The notes under the pieces were generated by a model, which ran no database searches, was not told the origin of the DNA, and saw only the letters and a program-made list of their open reading frames with translations. This document shows positions 1 to 10,538 of a stretch of 64,000 bases of DNA, piece after piece. Every line of letters starts with the position of its first letter. Positions within the stretch are counted from its first letter, which is position 1. This DNA comes from Alopecurus myosuroides. Lineage: Eukaryota; Streptophyta; Magnoliopsida; Poales; Poaceae. The DNA lies in contig CM054057.1 of NCBI GenBank assembly GCA_028641055.1, forward strand, positions 725,682,484 to 725,746,483. Reading direction: 5' to 3'. Both the position numbers and the translations under genes were made by a program.

Positions 1-34
1 CACAACCAGAGCCAACGCATACGTAATGCATCAT

Positions 35-691
35 TTAGGATGTGGAGATTTCGTATCCCCGGATCCCCCAGACTAGGAGGCAAGCACACGTCTTTCCAGG
101 CAATAGGACATGAACCCCCGCTCGCCGAGGCCTTGTCGCACCACAGGAATCCCCTACACACCTTCTCAAAGGCCTCAATAACCCCAGCCGGGAGCTGAGC
201 GCCATGAGCAGGTAGATGGACATCGCGGTAAGCACGACCTTGATTAGGACCGAACGCCCAGGCGCAGCCAAAAGGGAACCCATCCACGAAGAAAGACGCC
301 TGGACAACTTTTCCACATAAGGCTGAAGGTCCTGCTTGGAAATGCGCGTGGGTAAAAGCGGGAGACCAAGGTAGGTGCAGGAGAAATCCACAAGGCCACA
401 GGGGAGCAAAGGCTGTATCACCCCTGTAGTAGCCTCTCCATAACGGATCAAAGTGGAAGAGCTCTTTGCAAAGTTAACACGCATCCCCGATGCATCCCCA
501 AAAAGATCAAAGAGTCCCATGGCAAGACGGATCTCGCCCTCCACAGGTTTGATCAACAGAGCCACGTCATCCGTGAACAGTGAAAGGCGGTGCTTAACTC
601 CAGCCGGCAGAAGAGGGCGGAAGAGGCCCGCATGTTTGGCCCGCAACCCACGCCTGTGCCAGATTCTACTCATAGCGTGGCCATTCATCAA
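35..691 (-). pseudogene. LINE (L1-type) reverse transcriptase fragment
   Basis: The minus-strand reading frame (218 codons) matches the distal part of a plant non-LTR retrotransposon RT. It has an FTDD box (in LSLFTDDVALL) in place of the usual FADD, then the stretch DASGMRVNFAKSS and the block CTYLGLPLLPTRISKQDLQP, which corresponds to the conserved 'YLGLPL' region downstream of the palm. The N-terminal palm, endonuclease and C-terminal RNase H are absent. The C-terminal part (from about residue 170) no longer looks LINE-like, so a frameshift is likely there. The fragment abuts an unrelated plus-strand LINE near position 700. A related piece lies in the opposite orientation at 63612-63803. 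Non-functional relic. Confidence 0.8.
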
Positions 692-719
692 GATTTTGGA
701 ACTGGTGGAAGCGAGAATC

Positions 720-3700
720 GAGATGATCCATGCGCACCACAGCGCACCAAATCGAGAAACTATTTGTACAAGAGGAGATTAAATGAATCAGCGAGCGAGG
801 GCTAATTGGCTGAGAAACGGAGAAAAGAACACGTCCTGTTTTCATAGCTATGCCACAGCTCGGAAAAAAGAGAAATTATACCAAGAAGCTAAAAAACCCG
901 GAGGGGGATTTTGTGGAAGGTACGGAGGCTTTGAATCCTCCAATTCGGAATTTTTTCACTAACCTGTTCAATTCTGAAATTAATGTTACAAATCCCCAAT
1001 TCCTAGAGAAAATCCCTCCTCAAGTTTCAGAGGAAAGGAATAATAGGATTTTGCAACCATACACTGCCGATGACGTGAAAAAGGCTGTTTTTAGCATTAG
1101 AGACCTTAAGGCCCCTGGTTCAGCTGGTTTGCATGCAATTTTCTTCAAGAAATTCTGGCATATTGTGGGGGAGAACATTTCTCAAGCGGTGTTGAAAGCT
1201 ATGAACGGCAGAATTATCCCGGAGGGATGGAATGAAACATTAATTGTTCTTATCCATAAGGTGGACTCTTCTGAGGAGGTTTCTCAATTTCGGCCTATAT
1301 CCATTTGCAATATGGTATACAAAATTATTTCAAAGATGATAGCTGCAAGGTTAAAATTTATTCTGCCCGAGATCATTTCGCCTACTCAAAGTGCTTTTGT
1401 CCCGGGAAGACTTAGTACCGACAATGTGTTGGTAGCTTATGAGTGCATTCACAAGATTAAAAATAAGAGGAAAGGTAAAACAGGTTTGTGTGCAATTAAG
1501 CTTGATATGCATAAAGCATATTACAGAGTGGAGTGGACCTTCCTTAGAGATATGTTGAATCAGTTTGGGTTCCACCCCAGATGGATTGATTTTGTTATGG
1601 CGTGTGTCACTTCGGTTTCTTATTCGGTGAGATTTAATTCTCAGCTTTCTGAAGGTTTTTCACCTACTAGAGCTATCCGACAAGGGGACCCTCTGTCTCC
1701 TTATTTGTTCTTGATTTGTGCAGAGGGTTTGTCAAGAATTTTGTTGCTCTCCGTGGTATAGAGGGGATTAAGGTGTGTAGGAATGCACCATCAGTTTCAA
1801 ACCTACTATTTGTTGATGATTCATTGATCCTTCGGAAAGCAGATCTACATAATGCAACTTCATTGCAACGAGTTATTGACGAGTATTGTGCGAATTCTGG
1901 ACAAATGGTGAATGTGGCCAAATCAAGTATTTTCTTTAGTCCTAACACAAATATTGATTTGAAGATTGGGATTTGTGATATACTAAATATTGATAATGAA
2001 GCTCTCTCTGATAAGTATTTGGGTCTCCCGGCAATTGTTAGGGCAGACCGTAGTGATTTTTTTCTCCACTTTGTTGAAAGAATTATGCAAAGAATCAAGG
2101 GGTGGAAAGAAAAGCAATTATCGATTGGTGGTAAGGAAATTTTATTGAAGGCTATTGCTCAATCAATTCCCGTCTATGCCATGCCTGTTTTCCAATTACC
2201 AAAAAAGGTTTGTAAGAAGATTACATATGTGATCTCTCAAATTTGGTGGGGTGATGACGGTCAAAGAAAGAAAATGTATTGGTACTCTTGGTGGAAAATG
2301 TGTTTTCTGAAGAGGGAAGGTAGTATGGGGTTTCGTGATCTACACTCTTTCAATCTAGCTCTTCTGTCCAAACAAGTGCAGCGTTCAATCTTAGAACCTG
2401 ACACATTGTGCGCTCGGATACTACAGGCTAAATATTTCCCCTCACGAGATCCTAAGGAGATATCCTAAAGGCTGGACCTAAGGCGGGGAGCTCATTCACT
2501 AGGCAAAGTTTACTTTTAGGTATTCAAACGTTTAAAAGAGGTTATATATGGAGGGTTGGCAATGAGAGGACTATAGATATCTGGTTTGATCCTTGGATTC
2601 CACAAGCCAGGGACCGATGGATATCTACTTTGAGAGGTAACTGTTTGTTGACGAAGGTTGAGGAGCTTATCAACCCTGCTACGGAGCATTGGGATCATGG
2701 TCTAATACATAGTATTTTCAATCCTCAAGATGCTAATCGTATTCTACAAATCCCACTGAATATAAATGCTTTTGAGGACTTCATTGCGTGGAACGCAAAC
2801 TAGAGCGACACGTTCTCGGTGAAGTCTGCCTATTACTTAGAATGGAGGCACCAACACAATTGCCTGGCTTGTCAACCTATAGTCCAAGGACATGTTGTGA
2901 AGACTACAACGTGGAAAGCATTATGGCGTCTAAAAACTTCGGCTAAACTAAAAATATTCTATTGGAGCGTGATGCACGGTATTGTTCCAATTAAGAAGGT
3001 TTCTGTTAAGTAGACACATTGCAGACTCGGGTTTATGTCCGATAGCCAAAATCATGAGGACATGATGCATCTGCCCTTTGAATGTGACTTGGAAGTCAAT
3101 ATTTGGAGAGAACTCGGGTTACTAGAGGTCATCACTCAATTCAAAGCTTGTGCGGTGGAGGGAGCGAAGGTCCTGGAGCTTATCATGTGAGCTATCCCAA
3201 GCATTGTCCAGAACTACTCATGGATCTTTTTAAGAGAATTGGTGGCAACGTGTTTTTGGTATATTTGGTGGCTTTGTGGGCAGAGATCTCATGGAGAGAA
3301 TGCCCCCCCCCCGTTCATCACCGTGCAGTGTCCATCCATGCCATCACCTACAAGTATACAAAATTGACATCTGATTACTATTTGGTCCCTAAACCCGTCT
3401 GGTCTAAACCGAAGATAAATTCTTGGAAATTGAATGTAGATGATGCCTTTTGTGAGGAAACAAACACCGGAGCTGTAGGTTTTATTATCAGGGATGATCA
3501 TGGGGCTTTTGTTACCGCAGGGGTGATTTTCCAAACATTTGTATCTTCAGTTCCGATGGCAGAAGCCCTGGCAATGAAATATGGCCTTGAATATTCAACC
3601 AAAGAGGAGCAAATATTGTTGAAGCTGAAGTAGACTCGATGGAGGTGATCCATTATTGTTCGGGCCAGGACCAAATTTGGAATGAGAGGCAGCTGTTTAT

Positions 3701-3886
3701 GCCGAGTCTTTCTACTTTGCTGGCTTAATTGGATCTGTGGATTTTGCACATTGCATTAGAGATTGTAATATGGCAGCTCATGTCATAGCTAGGCACTGTT
3801 TTAGATCACAGATTAATTGTACTTGGGTCGATGAACCCCCTAGTTTCCTCCTGCGAACTCTTCTAGATGATGTAACTAGGGTCTGA
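720..3886 (+). pseudogene. 5'-truncated LINE ORF2: RT, zf-RVT and RNase H
   Basis: This is the ORF2 of a plant L1-type LINE without its endonuclease. Homology starts near 720-740 with the pre-RT stretch NQRARANWLRNGEKN, one base out of frame with the preceding codons. The main RT block (850-1761) has motif A as LDMHKAYYRVEW at 1501-1536: the first catalytic Asp is kept, the second is Tyr. A frameshift near 1735-1760 moves the frame; the FVDD box follows at 1809-1820 and coding continues to a stop at 2466-2468. The zinc-binding (zf-RVT) region is readable around 2816-3015 (FSVKSAYYLEW, then WKALWRLKTSAKLKIFYW), with a stop just before it. The RNase H-like domain starts near 3405 (LNVDDAFCEE) and ends at a TGA at 3884-3886 after another frameshift near 3620-3720. 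The 5' truncation fits target-primed reverse transcription. No poly(A) tail is visible before the CACTA element. Confidence 0.85.
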
Positions 3887-3965
3887 TTGTGGTAGCAGCA
3901 AGTTTATGACGCACTCTTTTCCTTACCAGGTTACCTACAGGAACTAGTGGAGAACAGGGCATTAG

Positions 3966-4148
3966 CCCCGGTTGGTAAGGGCCTAATGCCCCGGCTGCCC
4001 AACCGGGTTCCTCAAACCCGGGCTAAAGGCCCTCCTTATGGCCCGGTTGGGTTACCAACCGGGGTAAAAGGCGTGCCCCACGTGAGCTCTGCGTAGCGTG
4101 CAGGCACCCACCTTTTACCCCGGTTGGTAACACCAACCGGGGCAAAAG
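3966..4148. repeat. CACTA left subterminal repeats
   Basis: Several copies of a CCCCGGTTGGT core in both orientations. The best preserved is the palindrome at 4118-4148 (CCCCGGTTGGTAACACCAACC followed by GGGGCAAAAG). Such repeats are the expected binding sites of the TNPA-like protein of CACTA elements. Confidence 0.8.
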
Positions 4149-4370
4149 GTATCCTGCCGCGAGAGAGCTTTGGCATGTTTCTTTTTGGGCTGTTTTTCTG
4201 TGCTGTTTTTTTTCGGTGAGGCTGTTAATAACATATTTTTTGCACATCGATAGTAATCATCATAAAAATCATTGCATGCATTGATATCATCAAAATATAA
4301 TTACACTGATCTCAATTAGATCATTACATCCAAAAATAGTTATACACATTGAGAAATCATTACATGCAGA

Positions 4371-7300
4371 TCATTGTTTATACTTAACAATGCAATCTTC
4401 CATTTTCAGATACGATCTCCTTGAGCAGAAAACCCGCCCATTCCTCTTAAAGTGCTTGTAAGGAGTCTGCCAGTAGGAGCTTCCTCTGGAGATCGTGGAG
4501 CCTTATATTTAGTTTTCTTCCTAACCGCTCATTCACGATTATCCGTATGTTCCCCATGACATAGAAGCCACATAAATTTGTTCCCTCTGGCTGCTGAGGG
4601 CACTTTATGAGAAATATAATTGAGTCAAATAATGATCGAGGAATTAAAGAGAGATGCGTGAATGTAGCAAGTACTAATTACGATGAGTTTGTCAAATATC
4701 ATATTCAACTCCGCTAAACCGGGTTGTTCCTTCTTAAACCGGTTCCAAGCCTTGTCCGAAAAAAAAAATTATGGGTCATCGTACGATAATGATTGAACAA
4801 AAGGGGACGGTGTAGTGCGACAACGATTGAACTTACTTTGTGAGAATTGACATAATGGGCTGGTACTCCTCTTTCTCTTTATCCATAGAGTCCATGAGAT
4901 CAACTATTCCGCTGTCAACGTGAATGTCGAAAAGAATCCAATGAAATCTGCACGGGCGATTAACTCATCAATTACACTTAATTAACACCAACTTAGCGAA
5001 ATAGAAATGTGAAGGAATATGCATAATACAATAAACACTCACTTATGTCTGTAAGGAAATAGTATTTCACTATAGTGAGATTGATTCCTAAAAAACATAA
5101 CTAGGTTATCCTCTGTATCATTAGCGTGTAACTTTAAAACGATATCATTGGCGACATATGGGTCAATAGACCCAACGCCACCATTTCCATTACATTCCAG
5201 AATCTTCATCCTGCATAATATATATCGTGCAGTGAGGATATAATATATATAAGAAGCAATAATGATCGAACTAGCTGAGGGAGATACTTACAGACAATAG
5301 GTGCTGATGATCGATTTGTCGAGGGCATCTAGATTATATAAGAAATAAAGATCTTCAAAATCAATATACATCGAGTCATCGCGGAAGTAATTATGTTGTC
5401 TAATTTTCACCATGACTTGGTCTAGCCCATCTCGTGCGCTTTGTATATACCACATATGCAGTTGGCGTTTCAATGTTGTCATAGAGCCTAGCTGATCAGG
5501 TTTGACGAGAGACTTCCCCCACTTATATTGCCATGCCAATTCAGCCTTTTCAAAGTCGTCGGATTGGCCTAGGAGTTGCTCAACTATTATACCAGTGTCT
5601 CTGGCAAACCTCTCAGCTCCTTCCATATCAACTTGAGTCTGTGCAGTGTCTGACACCTTGAGCGGGGAGACCGATTGTTTTGACTGGTTCCCGAGCTGGG
5701 CAATTGTTCTCCCCGCCTTCTTGGCTTTGGAAAAACTCATCGTTACTCCGCGATCATAGTCAGATGGCAGATTCATCTGAACTTGGGACGGCATTTCCAG
5801 CATATTCTTGAAGTGCTTCTTTACAGCCGGATCTATTGGTTCCTTTGGCAGCTCCGGTGTTCTCTTTCCCCACGAAGCCATCTGACGTTTCGTGTCCGCA
5901 GTCACCCATTCGTCTATCTCCTGGTCAGTCTTATGTTAAGGCAACACTTCTGGCAGCTTCTTGGCTTTCTTCTTCTTAGGAGGTTTCTTCTTCGGGGAAG
6001 ACTTAGAGGCAGCAGCCTTCCGCTTAGAGGACTTAGTGGGCGGCGGAGTTGGCTCAGGCATCGGAGATCGAGCCGGACTCGGGCTGCTGACGTCCATGGT
6101 GTCGACGTGTGCTGGCGATGATTGAGCCGGGTTGTGTCTCGGACAATTAGGTGGCGGTGAAGGCGGCGGTGGACTGCGTCTCAGAGAAGGTGGCGGCGGT
6201 GGACTGCGTCTCAGAGAAGTAGCTACTTGTGTTGGCGGTGGACTGCATCTAGGAGAATGTGGCGGTGGTGGCGGCGGTGGACTGCGTGTGGGAAACTCTA
6301 TGCCACTCTTTTTCCATTGAATGATTGAATTGACGGCCTCTCCAAGTGTCTCTACCCCGTCACCTCCGGGGATGTCTAGCCGCAATATCCTCCAATCAGG
6401 CTGAACATCATCAACGCCGACACGAGCATAGCCAGGTGTAACAGGACGGCCATGCGAGGTCGCTCCCTCTACACAAGGTAAAGCGTAGCCGTCCGCCACC
6501 ATGATGGATATGTTTGAGACCGACATGTATAGCGCACAGCTTGTCTTCTCCTTGATTGCATCCACGGCCTCCGTCTGTGGAGGGACATCAACAAGTAGAA
6601 CTGCAGCGGAAGCCGATACCTCCGTTGAAGCCACGCTGCTCCGGCGTTGAGATGGTGCTGTTTCCTCGAATGTACTAGTGTCTTGCGTCTGGGAGGGCCG
6701 GCTAGTAAGCTCATCAAGCCGTAGTTGCTGCTTCATCACTACGACTTCCAAGGCACCAACCCGTTCTACGACCGCTGCATCCTTCTTGATCTGTCCTCTC
6801 GCTCGGCTTCTATATGGAAAGAGACAATCTTCTGGCCTGAAGCCAAAGCACCACGGATATCATCCTTTGCCTCGTGTCCAGCCGCCATGTTGTGCATTCC
6901 CGAGGGCCTTTGTAAGCTCGTCATTCTCTCGATCTGGCTTGAACTCTCCCTCTCTAACCTCCTTGAACACTTTCTCAAGTGCCGCAAAGGGGACCTTTAT
7001 TTTTTCGGTCATAATAAGGTGCCCTTGTTCGTCAAACATCGCCCCATGCCCAAGCAACCAATTCCTTGACCTCCGGGGAAAATTCTGAGTACCTGGAATG
7101 ATCCCCTTCTCTCGCAGCTCTGCTTCGAGTGCGTAAAACTTAGGCACTGCAACTCTATAGCCACCTGAACCCATCTTATGGTGATATTTCTTCCTCTTGG
7201 CATTTCCCGCATTCTTGGCTGACCTTAGCTTCCCCTTTTCTGATTGCTTGTATGCCAGAAATGGTGGCCAGTGTACCTTCTGCTTCTCAAGCGGCCCCTC

Positions 7301-7972
7301 GAATTTTGGGACTTCTTTTTTCTTCTGATATTCTTTCCATAATCTTTTCTTGTAAGCATTGAAAACCTCGTCCATCTTCTTCAGAGCCCAGTGTTTCACT
7401 GCGTCTTGCAGTTCCTGCTGTGCCGTCTCGTCATCCTCTTCATCACCATGATCACATTGTGGAAGCTTGAAATGGCTCATCAGCTTCTCGAACAAGAGTT
7501 TTTTCGACCGGTCTGTGACAAAAGAAACTGCCATTCGTCCCAGATTGTCTTCGTCCTTTGCTGGCTCATTCCATTCTTCAATACTTATAGGGATCATGTC
7601 CCTAACAATAACTGCACATTGGCTTGTAAACTTTGTTGCTGTCTTGGCGGGCCAAGCAGGTTGGCCGGTTCGATAGACTTCGTCGATTACCAGTTTCTCT
7701 TTCGAGCTCATCTCTTGGGCCGGGCCTCGTTTCGACCTCTTGCTAGACGATGTCGATGCAGCCTTCGCTAAGGCTTGTTCATCATTTGTTTTCTCCGGTT
7801 CCGCATGATCTGTTCCTTGCAATTGCTCTTCTTCCTCCATTCCCTGACCTGATTCATTCAGGTACTGTGAGCCGTCGTCTTGATCACCTCCCCCGACATC
7901 ATTGGGTCCACCGGGGAGTGTACCTTCTTCTATGATCGCGAACACCTGTTCTTCACCCTCTCTGCCGTCCAT
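4371..7972 (-). pseudogene. CACTA ORF: Ptta/En/Spm-type region plus Ulp1-like (C48) protease domain
   Basis: A single reading frame runs from the ATG at 7972 to a splice donor at 5292, interrupted only by in-frame stops at 6860-6862 and 5936-5938. The first ~370 residues are an acidic N-terminus, then a basic stretch (KRSKRGPAQEMSS) and the plant transposon region (IDEVYRTGQPAWPAKTATKF ... RSRNWLLGHGAMFDEQGHL). A proline-rich segment (SPPPPPPPHSPR) follows near residues 550-610, then a lysine-rich tail. Introns: 5211-5291 (GTAAGT...GCAG) and about 4948-5042; exon 3 is 4837-4947 and the last exon starts near 4602. The 3' exons carry a Ulp1-type catalytic set: His in KFHWILFDIHVDSG, Asp in DLMDSM, Gln in CPQQPEG and Cys in TNLCGFYV, ending at TGA 4371-4373. 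Exon 4 (about 4682-4752) lacks a clean acceptor. No DDE transposase is fused or adjacent. The two stops make it a probable pseudogene. Confidence 0.8.
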
Positions 7973-8076
7973 AGATCAACTAATACAAATGGAAGATAAA
8001 ATACTTTAGTAAGTTATAAATTCTCTTGAAAAAATAATATTCTAGTAAACAATCATCACAAAAGTAAACTTTAGTA
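7973..8076. other. 5' leader of the CACTA gene, no further exon recognised
   Basis: AT-rich sequence immediately upstream (minus strand) of the ATG at 7972. I see no coding exon here. The promoter probably lies further right, towards the GC-rich 8.9-9.2 kb region. Confidence 0.4.
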
Positions 8077-8367
8077 AGGAGTATGACTAGCAGATCAGAT
8101 CGAGTCTTGCCGAGTAAAGTTGCGACTCGAACGGGACATAACAGATGTAGCATCCCAGATTATCCATATAAAGTGTGAAAACATTGCAGATCTCTCCATC
8201 TTCTTCTTGATTGGTGGTATTCAGGCGCCATCCAACGAAGAAGAAGAGGAAGAGATTTGTAACATTTTCACACATGACATGGATAATCTGGAATTAATGT
8301 TGTTATGCACCATTTGGGTCGCAAGTTTACTAGGAAAGAGTGCATTTGATCTGCTAGTTATACTCCT
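8077..8367. repeat. Long imperfect inverted repeat (hairpin), arms ~145 bp
   Basis: The outer ends AGGAGTATGACTAGCAGATC (8077-8096) and GATCTGCTAGTTATACTCCT (8348-8367) are complementary with one mismatch. Complementarity continues inward with scattered mismatches and small indels to a loop of about 10 nt around 8218-8227. The arms include matching CAGATTATCCAT / ATGGATAATCTG blocks and AGTGTGAAAACATT / AACATTTTCACACA blocks. It lies in the CACTA element just 5' of its gene. A transcript from either strand would fold into a long hairpin. It does not begin or end with a known MITE TIR. Confidence 0.8.
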
Positions 8368-8458
8368 GCCTAGACATGTAGTACTCTGACGCGTAGTATT
8401 CGTCTCGGTTCCCCTCGGTTCCCTCTAGATATACAGCTAATTTCCGTAAAAAAATATA

Positions 8459-8623
8459 CTCCCTCCGTATCGAAATATAAGATGTTTTAGCGAGCATTTC
8501 CTAGACAATATGTACCTAGACATGTTTTAGTGTAAGATTCATATGAATCTACACACTAAAACATGTCTAGATACATTATATCTATAAAATGCTAAAACAT
8601 CTTATCTTTTGATACGAAGGGAG
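8459..8623. mobile_element. Stowaway MITE (Tc1/Mariner type), 165 bp
   Basis: It starts with CTCCCTCCGTATCGAAATAT and ends with the imperfect inverse ATACGAAGGGAG, with TA dinucleotides on both sides (8457-8458 and 8624-8625). The interior is self-complementary (ACATGTTTTAGTGT / ACACTAAAACATGT), which is typical of Triticeae Stowaway hairpins. It has no coding capacity. Confidence 0.93.
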
Positions 8624-8670
8624 TATTATCTAAAAATTCTATATGATATCTTTATTTGAACAAGTCATGA

Positions 8671-8911
8671 GTATACTAAAATTCCTAAGTACTAAAATTC
8701 GTAAGTACTAAAATTCATAAAAATTCCTAAGTATACTAAAGTTCCTAAGTACTAAAATTCCTAAGTACTAAAATTCCTAAGTATGCTAAAATTCCTAAGT
8801 AATAAAATTCCTAAAAACTCCTAAGTATACTAAAATTCCTAAGTACTAAAATTCCTAAAAATTCCAAATTAAGTATACTAAAATTCCTAAGTACTAAAAT
8901 TCCTAAGTATT
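8671..8911. repeat. Minisatellite, units of about 16 bp
   Basis: Roughly a dozen variants of CTAAGTACTAAAATTC in tandem, with some longer units containing AAAAATTCCTAAGTATACTA. AT-rich, inside the CACTA element next to the Stowaway insertion. Confidence 0.88.
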
Positions 8912-9235
8912 TTGATACGGCAGTGAACTACGGCGAGCAGTACCTCGAGGGCTTGGAGGCGAGACGAACAACGACGAGGACGGCGACGAGGATGCCGGCG
9001 GCGAGCTATAAGGCGCGGGCGCGGGCTTGGGGCCGGGCGTGGGCTCGGGGGAGAGGGGAATGGCGCGGTGGCGCGGGCTCGGGGGGGCGAGGGGAAAGGC
9101 GCGAGGCGGTGGAGCTGTCTGCGGCGGCGCGGAAATCCGGCAGTCTGACGGCGTCGGAGAGGAATTCGGCGCCGAGGACTTAGCGAAATCTGCGTCTTCT
9201 GAGGGTTTACCCCGGGGTTATATACTTGGAGGGCT
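8912..9235. other. GC-rich CACTA segment, probable promoter/leader region
   Basis: An abrupt switch from AT-rich minisatellite to G/C-rich sequence (9000-9170). Reading frames are open on both strands only because of composition; no domain is recognisable. It lies between the subterminal repeats and the minus-strand gene, so a promoter/first-exon role is possible but unproven. Confidence 0.4.
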
Positions 9236-9385
9236 TTTGCCCCGGTTGGTAACACCAACCGGGGAAAAAGGGTCTTTTGCCCCGGTTCGTATTACCAACC
9301 GGGGCAAAAGGGGGGTGTGGGCCCTCGCTTGGTCGCCCACCTCCCCCCTTTTGCCCCGGTTGGTAATACGAACCGGGGCAAAAGC
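9236..9385. repeat. CACTA right subterminal repeats with perfect 42-bp hairpin
   Basis: Three CCCCGGTT-palindromes. The last two form a perfect inverted repeat: arm 9274-9315 is the exact reverse complement of arm 9343-9384, separated by a 27-nt spacer. Each arm is itself a CCCCGGTTCGTATTACCAACC palindrome, so nested cruciforms are possible. Confidence 0.9.
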
Positions 9386-9834
9386 CCCGAAATTTCGTTT
9401 TTTGGCTTCCAGCCGCCATTTTTTCCCGCTGCCCCGTTTAAATACATTTTCAAAATATTTTTTCAATTACATTTCAAATGATTTCGAATTAGGAGAAAGT
9501 TTCAATATGAAATGTGTTTAAAATTGGACAAAGATTTCAAACACATTTTCTGTTTAAAAAATCAATTATTCCAACTATTAAAACTAGTAACAATTTTTTA
9601 AATTTCAAACATTTTTTTAAACCTAGTTTACGAATGGTTTTTAATTTGAAGAAACTTTCAATATGAAAAGTGTTGAAAATTGCGTAAAGATTCCAAATAC
9701 AAAGTCTGTTTTAAAAAATAATTATGAAAAGTGAGGCGCGGGAGTTGTGCCTCGTGGAGAGGGAGTCCTGTCGCGTGGCGCGGGAGTTGTGACACGTGGC
9801 ACAGTAGTTGTGACGCGTTGCCACGAGCGCGCGG
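9386..9834. other. AT-rich spacer between subterminal repeats and AP2 pseudogene
   Basis: Low-complexity A/T-rich sequence up to about 9726 with a repeated motif (AAGTTTCAATATGAAATGTG at 9498-9517, and a variant near 9653-9672). From 9735 to 9830 it holds a C/G-richer stretch with repeated GAGTTGTG/AGTTGTGAC words. No gene seen. Confidence 0.5.
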
Positions 9835-9840
9835 TATAAA
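9835..9840 (+). promoter_or_regulatory. Putative TATA box of AP2 pseudogene
   Basis: TATAAA lies 52 bp upstream of the ATG at 9892, which itself has a good context (GCCACCATGCC). Confidence 0.5.
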
Positions 9841-9891
9841 CTGCTGTGCCTCGAGCGTCTTCTCCTCTCCACGCACCGTCGCGCCGCCACC

Positions 9892-10538
9892 ATGCCTCCG
9901 AGGAGAAACAACACCACCGGCTTCCGCGGCGTCTGAGCACGGCAGAACGGAATGTTCACCGCGCATATCCGCTGCGGGGACGACCATATCCCCCTCGGCT
10001 CCTTTGCGACGGCGGCGGAGGCCACCCGCGCCTGGGACGCGGCGTCCTGGCGCCTCAACCGCCTGCGGTCGCTGATGAACTTCAACAACTGCCACACCCT
10101 CTGGGAAGCGGAGGCCAGGGCACCGACGCCGCAGATCTTCACTGCTGCCGACCACCGCCACCTCAGGCACCGCACATTTCAGGGCCTAGTTGACGCCAGG
10201 GACGACCGTGTGGTCCGCGAGTATTACCGGAACAATCCAGGGGAGGAGAGCGCCGATGAGGAGCTTTGGCAGACCCGCGCGGCTGAGTGGGCGGAGCGGC
10301 GCCACGAACGCCACCTCGCGTTAGATGCCGCTCGGGAGGCGAGGACGAAGGCGCTGCAAGAGCTCCGTCGAGCCGACCACGCCAGCGAATCTGGGCCTCC
10401 GACGATCCAAGGTGGGGGTCTATCTCGGACATACCATCATGCACCTCTGACGACGACGAGGAGGTCACCGACGAGTTCGCCGACGACGACGACCAGGAGG
10501 AGGTCACCGACGAGTTCCCCGACGACGACGAGGAGTAG
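9892..10538 (+). pseudogene. AP2/ERF-domain pseudogene
   Basis: Translation from the ATG at 9892 gives a short basic start and the AP2 opening GFRGV, then an in-frame TGA at 9934-9936 where the family normally has Arg (CGA to TGA, a CpG transition). The frame continues with MFTAHIRCGDDHIPLGSFAT, AAEATRAWDAASWRLNR and MNFNN, which are the second and third strands and helix of an AP2 domain. A charged helical region follows (RAAEWAERRHERHLALDAAREA). After a frameshift around 10290-10410 the acidic tail is read in another frame (DDDEEVTDEFADDDDQEE) to TAG 10536-10538. The tail is a small tandem duplication of an EVTDEF-DDD unit. AATAAA at 10561 could be a poly(A) signal. AP2 proteins bind DNA as transcription factors; this copy is broken. 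Similar AP2-like genes next to CACTA repeats are familiar in wheat, so it may be a captured fragment. Confidence 0.8.

Noticed and set aside
6132..6320. Gly-rich 62-aa frame on the plus strand
   Set aside because: Antisense shadow of the proline-rich segment in the CACTA gene.
8671..8911. Regular short repeats with spacers, CRISPR-like at first sight
   Set aside because: Units are directly tandem (~16 bp) without unique spacers, in a eukaryotic transposon; a minisatellite.
9027..9521. Open frames on both strands in GC-rich DNA (164 aa on plus, 123 aa on minus)
   Set aside because: Open only because of G/C-rich composition; part translates subterminal repeats; no domain or start context.
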